Positions 11,412 through 22,200 of a DNA stretch of 64,000 nucleotides are shown here, piece by piece. The translations under genes and the position numbers were made by a program. The DNA is from Hirudinaria manillensis (Eukaryota > Annelida > Clitellata > Hirudinida > Hirudinidae): assembly GCA_034509925.1 (NCBI GenBank), contig CM067529.1, positions 5,217,001 to 5,281,000 on the forward strand, read 5' to 3'. The notes beneath the pieces are model-generated. The model worked only from the letters and a program-made list of their open reading frames with translations, had not been told where the DNA came from and searched no databases. The number at the start of each line of letters is the position of its first letter. Position 1 is the stretch's first letter.

Positions 11412-14400
11412 TTAGATTCTGACGACTTCAGCCTCAATCGAGAGAGGTGAGCTTTGATTTCCCGGTTGAACAAAAATCCGACAAAACGTTCCTCCAGCCT
11501 GCATTTTTGCGAGCCTTCCTGGGTTTATGCAAGTTGTTCCGTCCAAGTTCTGTTGGTAAAACAGCTGCATAAACATCATATCCAACAATACAAACGCGAT
11601 GATACAAATTGGCCAATGATAACCATTTTGGTTATTTGGTATCAAATACTAAACTAGAACAAAAACTTCAATTCCATCAGTTTTCACTTTGCTGCCCTTA
11701 TTATCATGGCAAGTGAATAATAAAACAAGTCAAGGCCACTTAAGAATTGTTGTCATCAAAATTGACTACTTTGATTACCATTGCTATGATTACTAACCCT
11801 AATGAAGCAGTTGAGTTCTGATGGTGTGATGAGGATGTCAGGATGAACGTCCATTCGCCCGTATTTCTGGAAAGACTCGAGGTCCAAATTCACGCCGAGC
11901 GAAGGCGGATAAAGAGGATAATAACTGGAAATGTTAACGAAAATAAATCACGGTCGTGGAATTTAAATAAAAATCGATTAATTGCAAAAAGGGGAACATA
12001 CTTTTGCTGGTTGAGAAGGCACTGAGAGAGCCTTGAGACCCTATTGACAGACATCTGACTCCTTTAAAATGCAAAGGATGCAACATAAATAAAATAAATA
12101 TCAATATAAATACCATTTGATCAAAGAGACATTATAAATTCTATTTAAAAACTCAATGTAATAATTAATATTTAAAATATAATAAATAATATTTAAAAAC
12201 TCAATGTAATAATTAATAAGTTGATGTCAACTACTTGATTAAGTTCATAATTAGTTAACTTAAAAACAAACTTTGAAAGGACTTCTTTGTTAAGATGGAA
12301 CAAAATGTCCGTGGAGGTCATGCCAACGGTGAGTCCGTTGATGTCCAAAGTGCAAGGATCGGACACGCACAAAACGTCCTGAACATAAACAAGTACTAAA
12401 TACTAAAGACCACATTCATTCGAACTTTTCCAAAACATCACTCCAAATTTGATTGAAATGAATAATTAAATTTATATAAAAAAATGAAAAAGGACAATTC
12501 AATATCAATAATGAAAGTGGATTTCTAACAGGTGAAAAGTTCTTGAATGGTGGCTGAGGAAACACGGATTCATGGAGAAAGTCCCTTTGGGAGGGCACGA
12601 TGACAAATTTAAAGCTCAATCTGCAAAGTATTTTCATTATTTAATTATTTAAATACAATAATAAAAGAAACATTAATTCAATTCCTAATTTACTATTTCA
12701 TCACCTCTTTGCCAAATTGGACAAGGTGTCAAAAATCGTGCTCTGCAATCCTTCAAAATCTTCGTCGCACTGGAAACCAAAGACCGACCATTAATAACTT
12801 TATTAATTTATTAACAATTAATTAAATAAACATGCCATTATAGGTTTATATTATTCTCAAGAAAAAGTAAATCACTTGAAAATGAACTCCATTACCTTTT
12901 CCTCTGCCAGCGAGCAATCGATGAAAGGACCGAGCTGGAAATAAAATTCATGAACGCCTTCAGATGCTGTCACACACACACACACATACAGTAAATGAAA
13001 GATTGTATCGCATTGGTTAATCCACCCATTCAATGGCTCCATTCCCCATCCCCAGCACCAACCCAACCCAATCTTAACCCGCCTTAATTTGTCTCATTAG
13101 CATATTTCCACCACCGTCATCATAAACGTCAAGGCATCATCTGCTCCGGCAACATCATCTGGCAAAAAGCAATTGGATGTTCGACTCACCAAAACACAAA
13201 CATCCGGCGTTTCTTTCTCCAGGTGCTTCATCAAGTCCTCCAGAGGTTCAAAAACCACGTCCCCGGTGGAAAAAGGTCCACATGCCACCACTATGGAAAG
13301 GGCTAGAAAATATTTCTCTTAATTAATTGCATTAATTAATTATTATAACCGCATTAAGCATAATTTAAAATTATTGCAAACAACATTTCCTAAAACTAAT
13401 GAAATAATGAATAGTTTCTTAGGATTAAATGCATAAATGCTTAAACAATGACAAAAACATTGCATGTACCTCGAGTGCACAGATTGTCGGACTTCAAATC
13501 GGTCGCATTGGTCTGAAAGAGTGAATCAATGTACTTAATTAAATAATAAATTATAATTGATTTAATTAAATATATAAATATTATATCAATATAATTACTA
13601 TTATATATTATATTATTAATAAATCAGATTCTGAACTCACCTCAATCACTCTTGAAACATTCAAACATTTTCCTGTAGCATTCGTGCATTCCAAGGCAAC
13701 AATCTGAATAATTTATTAGTGAACATTTAAAAAATTTGTTTGTTTCATTCATCTTAATAATAATAGTTTAATAATAATAATAATAATAATAACAGTCGAG
13801 AATTACATGCCAGCATCTAACCAAAAAAAATCAATGCAATCAATATTCATTGAACAAACGGTAAAATGATAATCAGTCAACAGACAACAACAATACAAAT
13901 ACACATAAAAATAGAAATGCAAAAATAAATCCATTCAGCAACGACTCTTGAAAACCTAACCTGCCCAGGAAAAAGAAAGAATTCATTGAGATCGGCAAGC
14001 AAAAGTGGCACAACGTTCCCCGTTTCCCTCTCCTCGACGCAGATTTGCTTCTCCCCGTCCACGCAAATTCTGCCCAAAACGACTCGCGGCTCCTGAAGAA
14101 ATTCATCGACGACATCGAATTATTTAATTTATTAAATTTATTTATTTATTAATTTAATTTATCTTCCAGAGACAGATAAAGATATGTGAACCGACAGATT
14201 TTTAAACGTAAGGTCGGGGGAGTTACATGTTTCGTATGAAATTTCAATAAGAATTATATAATTTAATTCATAATTTCATTAAGAATTATATAATTTAATT
14301 CATAATTTCATTAAGAATTATATAATTTAATTCATAATTTCATTAAGAATTATATAATTTAATTCATAATTTCATTAAGAATTATATAATTTAATTCATA

Positions 14401-16232
14401 ATTTCATTAATAATTATATAATTTAATTCAATGATTTCATTTATATATATATATATAATAATAATATAAGGCATATTAGCTGAAAAGGTTGTGTTAATGC
14501 AAATAGTAACAATTGACAAAAAGACTCTTCGACATTCAAGTTGAACTTTTGTCATTTTGACTTTTACCATTTTTGTCCACGCCATTAAATTATTATATTT
14601 ATGCTAGAAAAATTAAGTATGTATAACATAAAATCTAAAAAATAATATCCGTGAGTAAACTTCTAATGACGTAACATAAAATCTCAAATCACAAAAAAAC
14701 CGAACGAACCTGGAACGAGAGACCGACTTGGCTCGGCTGCGGAAGGTTTTCCATTTTGCTGACATTTTCCACGACATTTTCAAACATGTCGTTCAAAGCT
14801 GGCAATGACAAATACAACACGACATAAAATAAAGAAAAATAAAGAAACCCACTCTCAGACAAATGCCACACACCCAACCAACCAACCATCAATTCAGTCT
14901 TCAATCTATCCACCTATTCATTCATCAATCCATCCATCCATCAATCTGCTCATTCATTGCAACCTACCTGCAACCTTGGTGCCTTCATCCAAGTACATGT
15001 ACTTGAAATTCTCCAGCACCATTTCTGGACCTCTCAGACCGATTTGAACCTCGCCCTCGTCTAAGGATCTGCCCCAGAACGTCCTGCTACCTTCCACGTT
15101 CGACGTCACGATCTGACCCTTGTTCTTGCGAGTGGAATATTTTCCAGACGGAGTGTTTTCGTTGGGGGGACCCCTAAAAAATTATTCATTATTTCATGGA
15201 AGGTTGCGTTTGAAAATTTATATGCACAACAATTTGCCAAAACAATTAACACATAATGGTTAATTAATTAATTAATAATGTGAATTAACAAATAATGCAA
15301 ATATAAAAATGAAGAGGTTCAATTCTGCAATAACAATTCAAGTCCTTGAATTTAAAAATGGATAATGATGATGATGATGATCCTCACCTGACTGGAGTTC
15401 CGTCGGCAGGATTGGCCACGATTCGTCTTTTACTGGCAGACTCCGGTTCTGGTGTCGACCTGGGTCGTTTCTGAGAGTGATGAGTTGAACAATTTATTAT
15501 TAATAAAGTCCTCAAATTAATCAATAGAGTTGCGATGATACCTTGGCTGAGTTTGGAGTGTAAGGACCCGAAAGTCCATTCCTAAAGAATTGATTTTCAT
15601 AAAATTAGATCTGGTGATCAACGTAATGCTAAGAATTCTTAAAATTTACATCATTTTGCTTCTTTTTGGGGTTTCAAGAGCTTTGGAAGTTTTGTCTGAA
15701 AGCTATTATGACATCATCAAACCTCATTCAGTAATTTTTTGGCTAACAAAAACCAAACCTACATATCTAGCAAATGCTTCCAGTGAATTAACATTCATTT
15801 CTTGATGCTTCTGATTGGAGAGTTTATATGCTATCCAAGATTCACAAAAACTTTCTGTATCAAGATTGTGTGTCTTGCACATTTCTTCACCTGTAAAATA
15901 AACATTACCGATTTCAATGATTAACCTTATTGTACTACTCGTATTAAAAATTGAGGATTTACTAATTTAATATAATGATTGCTTAAGTGATGCAATTTTA
16001 ACAGAAACATTGTCGAGATCCTAATGCAACTAAATAAATTAATACTCTTCTGTATCACATATAGCAATCAAAATTTAGACAAAAGTAAATGTTGCGTCAA
16101 ATTACGTGAACTTTCTACTACTACTACAAGAATGTTTATCGAAAAATAATTACATATCGCATGTAGGCTTGGATCAAACGAAACACCAAAATCCGAAAAA
16201 AAGTTTTCAAAATCCTTTAGAGAACAATCCAT
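11412..16232 (-). CDS. POLA2: DNA polymerase alpha subunit B
   Basis: Accessory B subunit of the DNA polymerase alpha-primase complex, which makes the RNA-DNA primers that start replication in the nucleus. About 18 exons; ATG at 16232-16230, stop at 11414-11412. Diagnostic segments in order: an N-terminal helical domain across exons 1 and 2 (CEEMCKTHNLD), a basic linker (KRPRSTPEPES), GPPNENTPSGKYSTRKNKG and GRSLDEGEVQIGLRGPEMV, an OB-fold segment (VVLGRICVDGEKQI, then LNEFFLFPGQ), the calcineurin-like fold without catalytic metals (VACGPFSTGDV, DVCVLV, GPFIDCSLAEEKV), FVIVPSQRDFLHESVFPQPP, DPCTLDINGLTVGMTSTDIL, DILITPSELNCFI, and the ending CINPGRLAKMQAGGTFCRI. These line up along the whole human protein. 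A small exon near 15655-15702 is needed to keep phase between exon 2 and the next one. Tail-to-tail with the SH3 gene and head-to-head with tropomyosin. Confidence 0.95.
14240..14433. repeat. 32-bp tandem repeat in a POLA2 intron
   Basis: About six head-to-tail copies of a 32-bp AT-rich unit containing TTTCATTAAGAATTATATAA, nearly identical to one another apart from the first and last copies. The array sits in the intron between the exons at about 14.0 and 14.7 kb. Confidence 0.9.
14870..14950. repeat. ATCC/ATTC tetranucleotide-like repeat in a POLA2 intron
   Basis: Loose run of CCAACCAACC, ATCCATCC and ATTCATTC words directly upstream of a POLA2 exon on the minus strand. On that strand the run is purine-rich. 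Confidence 0.6.
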
Positions 16233-17495
16233 GTCGAGAAGTATTTATTTACAGATCTCAAAAATATTACAAAGTCGCATTCGCCGATCACTACGAAAAC
16301 AAAATCATAAGTGGCGCGCGAATATATTTTAAAAGTTATTCGATTCATTAAAACATTTTTATAATAATTAAAAATAAGCAGTTTGAGAAATAAGCATGAG
16401 AAAGTTTTTCTAATATACATAATATTCATGTTAAGATAAAAAAACTTTATCAATTAATTTAAAATCCAGTAATTATAGTAACATTCTGTTGCATAATTAA
16501 AGGCAGATAAAAAAAAGTGTATTTTGCTAAGAACTTACCTAAGCATATCTTACGTCCACTAGTGGTGCCTTAATATGAAAGCAGTGGTGGATCCTGAATA
16601 CTTTGGCAGGGAGCCACACCTATAAGATATATATATATAATACATATATAATATGTATATAATATGTATTATTATAGTACTGTATTGATCAACTGGTGCC
16701 AAAACTTGGAAGTCATTCATCAGAATCATTAGAATGAATTCAAGAACTTGGCTGCACTGTTGTTGAAATGTAACTATAAAGAAACTTGATGACAAAAATT
16801 TGACTTATTACAGTGAAGATATTAATTTTTGCCATTTTCTAAATATAAGTTTTATTTAAGCACAATGTTGCATAAACATATTATTAAAAATTGATCGGAA
16901 TGATAAATTGGAACAATTATGCTTTAAAGCTATATATAGGAACGGCGTTTCAGATTTTGTTGCAGACAACCAGTGACCATCTACCATCAGGCATAATTTT
17001 TTTTTTTTATCACTGAGGCCTATGTTATAATCTCCCTCCTCCCAGGTCCTCTAGCGAATTCAGAGAAGACGTTGGCTTTTATTCTAAAAAGTTGGGTAAA
17101 GTTTATAAACTTTCAAATTATCAAAGTCATCAGGAAGTTGCAATTACCAACTAAAGTTATTGCAAAAAATAAAGAAGTGCAACAACTACATACCTATTTT
17201 TTTTGCGACTTTCATCCGTCATAATCAATTTATATAAATTTTCTAATAAATCTATTTTCATTAACTTATCAATAGTCGAGAGATCATATTTAATAGATCG
17301 TTTGCAAACTTACCTTAAAATTTTTATGATTTATAAAGAATGCTTTGGAATATACATATTACACGTTATCTTGCTAAAAAAAATAAACAGTTAGCAATTC
17401 ACTTATTAACCAATAATAATCTCCTTGGCGTAACACTAGACATCTTACTATAGTTTTTGGTAAGTTCAGCAAATTATCCAAATAATTTCGTCAAT
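16233..17495. promoter_or_regulatory. Divergent upstream region of POLA2 and tropomyosin
   Basis: A 1.26 kb head-to-head spacer. Plus-strand TATATATAGG at 16931-16940 is followed about 20 bp later by TTTCAGATT and then by C-richer sequence up to about 16991. This could be a TATA-type tropomyosin promoter with an untranslated first exon, but the TATA-to-start spacing is uncertain. An AT dinucleotide run lies at about 16620-16672. No RNA gene was recognised. Confidence 0.35.
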
Positions 17496-18706
17496 ATGGC
17501 TGGAGATGGTACGGTGTCGATGAATGCTTTAAAAGTGCGTATGCAGGAAGTTTCGGAAGAATTGAATAAATACAAATCTTTGCACGATTTTTCTGAGAAT
17601 GAATTGGAGAAAGAGAAATCAAAAACCAAATCTGTAAGTTATTTCCCACCGCTGTTAAGTTGAGATTAACGCCAACTTTAAATTACAAATTTAGTTGGAG
17701 AGCGAAGTGAGGGAACTCAATCATAAACTTAGTTTGATGGAGAATGAGTACGACCAACAAGTCTCAAAATATACAGCACTGTGTGATAAATTACTGGAAA
17801 CAGCCAAAGTGGCAGAAGAATGTGAAAAGTATTTAAACTAAAGTTTTTAAATTGGGTATTATGCATTATGGCGACATTCTTGTTGTTAGGCAAAGGAGAG
17901 TGTTGGATCAAAAGCGCATTGCAGATGAAGAAAGGTTATTAGAATTGGAGCAAATTTTTAGAGAAACCAGTGAAGTTGCTCTTGAATCAGAAAGGAGATA
18001 CGATGAGGTAAAATGCCAACAAATCTCAGATTAACAGTCTCTTGTTATTGTCTGTGTTTGTAATTATAGGTTTCCAGAAAGCTCGCTGCTGCAGAAACTG
18101 AACTGGAAAAAGATCTCGGAAAGACAGAAGCATCAGAACGGTTTGTTGCCCTGGAGTGAAGAGTGCAATTGCATGTGCTGTAAGCTTAACATTGTGTTGC
18201 AATTTTAGCGGGGTAAAAAATTTACAAGAAGATCTGAAGACCCTGACCATGAAGCTGAAATCTATGCAAACTAAAATTGAAAAGGTATCTATTGTTTACT
18301 CAGCCTAATATGAAATGCAAAACATTAATATCTCATAACCATTGATGAAACTCAGGCAACAACTAGAGAATCTACATTTGATAAAACCATTGAGGAATTA
18401 AGGAGTCAGTTAAAGAAGGTAATATTTGTTTAGCTAACTATAATACAGAAGGCATGAATGAGTTCAAACAAAATCATATTTTACAAAGGCTGAGGATCAT
18501 GGCAATCAAGCAGACAGAGCCACTTCTTCCCTGCAGAGGGAGTTGGATCGCTTGCAAGGTCTGTTAGACCACAGTTTTTCCTAGCATTCACTTTAACTCA
18601 GCAACTGATTTTATTTTTCTGCTCAGATGAACTTTTGCAAATGAAGCTCCAGTGCCAGGTGTTGAGACATGGTTCGGATTCTGTCTCCGAAGTCGCTTCC
18701 AGCTAG
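17496..18706 (+). CDS. Tropomyosin, divergent short (about 249-residue) form
   Basis: Actin-filament coiled coil that controls access of myosin and other actin-binding proteins. Eight exons: 17496-17633, 17695-17828, from 17890, from about 18070, about 18210-18283, and three more to the TAG at 18704-18706; phases agree. The translation is about 249 residues, the usual length of short non-muscle tropomyosins (about 248). Heptad pattern runs throughout. Recognisable tropomyosin segments are RRVLDQKRIADEERLLELE (counterpart of the KRVLENRSLADEER region), RYDEVSRKLAAAE and LQRELDRLQDELLQMK. The N-terminus and the last 15 or so residues (HGSDSVSEVASS) differ strongly from the conserved ends that overlap between neighbouring tropomyosins, so this is a divergent paralogue or a fast-evolving lineage. 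Convergent with SETD1, about 0.5 kb apart. Confidence 0.88.
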
Positions 18707-19227
18707 AATCGCCCTCTGCGCAGATGCTTCTTTGAGCACACGATGTTTTCAGTGTTTCGTACTTTGCTTTACGTGCCGCACTCGTGCGGGCATCTATTAG
18801 ATGTCTCGGCATTCTCCAAATTGATCGGCTTCTTTCTTGTAAATGCATGGCTTTGGAATTATGTTTCATAAAAGATCACAAAAAATTATGATTTTTTTTT
18901 GTCTGGTTAACATTTTTGCACCTTGGTATGCACCTCCAGCAGATTCAAATGATTTTTGATATTAGCTCCACCTTTTTTATGCAATGTGAGATTAAATTTC
19001 ATGTGAATTTATTACAAATATATATATAAAAAAGAAGTTAATAGCATGATGTCTGAGCTTATCAAACTCAGCAATAGACTGACGTTTATTCCTGTACATG
19101 CTCGTGACGTGACGTCTCTTTGTGCGCATTAAAACAAACATGATCGCGACCTATGGACATCCAGACACTTAGGATCAATTAAAAACAAATAAAATGTAGC
19201 AGTTGATATCACAGTAAACCAAATATT

Positions 19228-22200
19228 TCAATTCAGAGAGCCTCTGCACCCGGAGGAGCCGCAAAGGCAGGGTATCTTTTGGTCCTCCAACGGGAATTTG
19301 TAGTCGTACGTTATTTCTTCGTTAGCTTCGATGTCCCTCCTGGAATATATGACTATTTTCTTTTGAGACTCAACAGTCACGATTTTAGCACAACAGTTGG
19401 GCTGCAAAGTAAAACGTTTTTTTCATGAATGACGAGCACAGACGATGCAAAATGGCAGCCGACTTACGGTGCAGGAGTGGTTGATGAATCTGGCGAGGTT
19501 CCCGTATTTTGTTGCGTCGACGATCGTGTCTCCGTCTATTCGGAACAGGTAACTCGACCCTATGCCTATGCTCTCGTATCTCTTTTCCCTGATGTCTGCC
19601 ATGGACTGCCTTATGACTTGCCCGACGTATTCTATGACCATCTCGCCTTCCTGTATCCTTTCCAGAGCGAACAAGCCCCAGTCGTGAATTCCACTCTTGG
19701 CGAATTTGAGTTGCTTCTTACGGAACTGGCGATAGGGGTAAAGCAAATGGTAAATTAGAATACGTTCAAATTAAGAAATGCATTCGAGCTTCATGATACC
19801 TTGAGCTGGTTGAACTTCAGGAGATCTCCAAGATCTTCCCCGATGGATGAGAAGAAGCTCTGCCACCTCCTGCTCTCGGACCTGGCATCTCTCGACTGTT
19901 GCTGAACTTTCTTTTTCATGCCAGTTATGGCGGCGAGATTCGAATCTGCTTCGTTTGGATTTGTGACGAGCATGTGATTCTGCACTCCCATTGCGCTTTT
20001 CAGATATCTTAATTTCTCATTTAAGCTGATTTTATAATAGCCTTCTGTTCTTGCTGAACCTATGAAATAGAAATATTGTCCTAGTGTCAAGTTAATGCTT
20101 GAAAAATTATTATGAGGGGAAGATCCTCTGGAATTGTCAGAATAAAAGCATTCCATCATAAAATCGGATTTACTTTAACATCTTTGAATGCAATGTAAGA
20201 GTAAATTTGAAAAAGGCTCAAATTAAATCCATCAAGAAGAAACAAACCTGTCTTGTGTCTCGATTCAAATTCTTCTGCAGACCTTTTCTTTTTATTTCTT
20301 GGTGCAGGAGCAGAAGGCATGTGAGTGCAGGGATGGTCAAACCAGTGCGTCTCGTTTAGCCAATTAGTTTGAGGATAATCGGCCAATATCAGTTGCTCGT
20401 AGCTCTCCTTCAGGTAGGCTATATCTTCGGAATCTATTCCAGCACTCAAAAACGAGTGAACGATCTTGGCCTCCATCTCGTAATCCCTCGACTGGAACTT
20501 GACGTCATGCTTCGACGTCTGCTTCGCTTGACTCGAGAAGGAACAGTGTAATCTTTGAAGTTCTCTGGAAGATTTCAGGCTCTGCAGATTTTTAGAATCG
20601 ACAGAAATTCTGTTGGTGACGTCAGAGAGCTTGATATTTTGATGTTGATTGTTAGGAGGATTCTGCAATAGTATTAAATAATCAAGACATTTAAATAAGA
20701 AAAGAAAGATTCTTAAAATGTAACCTCGGCCCTGAAAACCTTCGGATGGGAAGGCCCTGACGGAGACTGAGAAGGAAAGAAAAGGCGACACGACGTGTGA
20801 CTTTCTGAGGTAGGCACTGCTAGAATTGGTGAAGAAGAATCCTCTATTTGTGATCTTTTAATTTTGCTTGGCCTTTCATTCGAAGCATTTTCTTCATACC
20901 TTTGTCCTCTGCATCAATATTAAAACAAGACATTATGCAACCTCCTTGATTTCCATAAATTAAATATAAATACCTCTTTCTTTTTTTACTATCAGTTATA
21001 ATTTCTTCATCAAATATCTGGTCATCATTTGCATCGAAAAGTGATCCTTCGCTGGTTTCTCGTCTGAGTTTTTTAGAAAACGTTCTGCCACCCGATTCGT
21101 CTTCTGATGAAATCGACGCATCTAAATTACGTTTTCTTTTAAAACTCTCTCTTTTGCGGTCCAGATTATCTGGTAATGAAAAGATCAGAAACAAACGTTG
21201 AATGAGTCAAAATACTTCTGTGAAATTATTCAAAAAAAAATTAAACCTTTCATTTCATTAAAAGAGTGGTCATCATCTTCCAGCTTGCCTATGAAATCAT
21301 CATCACTCTCCTCAGATGCCATGGCAGTTCCTCCTGATTCAGAACCACTTTCCTCCTCCTCCTCCTCATCATCATCCCCACTGTCACTGAGGATAAGTTG
21401 AGATCTTTTGCTTCTTCTCTTCCTGATATGACGTACGTCAATCTCTTCGTCATCATCATCATCACCACTGCTGCTTTCATCACCAGCTGATGATTCACGA
21501 TCGGAACCGCTCCTGAATATAACTGCCGGTTCTCTATCGACTACTTCTTCTGATACGCTGGGCACATCCTCTTTGGATTCTTCGTCTGATTCAGAATCTT
21601 TGAAAAACATTCATTAACAATTATAATACGTTCATTAATAATTATAATACATTCAATAATAATTATAATACATCCATTAACAATTATAATACATTCAACA
21701 AATGTCTCTGAATTATCACATTAATGGTAAAATAAATATAGTCTTTAACAAAGTTCATCAAGGTAAATGAATTGATGACGGTTCGAAAACTTTCAAAAAC
21801 GCCACAGAATCAATAAAAAGTGCTATAGCATAAAAAGTGCTAAAGTTGAAGCTAACAAATGAAAATAAAAATAAATAAATAATTAAAAGATGAAAATTGA
21901 GAAAAAATTGTCGTGAAATGCGACCAGAGACCTGATGCGCATGTGATCCTGCGATTCTCATTCTCCCCCGTGTCTGCAGGTGGAGGTGTCGGAGCTCGAT
22001 ACTTTTTCTAAATTAATTAAACATTTATTAAAACAATTATGTTTAATTTGCACCAAATATGTGTTTGTCTTTTGTTTCATTGCAACCTAAACTCACCCTA
22101 AACGAAGGTAATTTTGCTGCAATTCCCCTAAGACCAAGCAAACCTCCAGATCCAAATCCCATTCTGTTTTGAGAATCCTGACCCTCGAACAGGAAGCTGA

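Noticed and set aside
16920..17060. TATA-like box followed by a C-rich stretch and a T12 run, suggesting a Pol III or snRNA gene
   Set aside because: The sequence matches none of the snRNAs I can recall (U1, U2, U4-U7, U11, U12 and U6atac considered). More likely a promoter and 5' leader.
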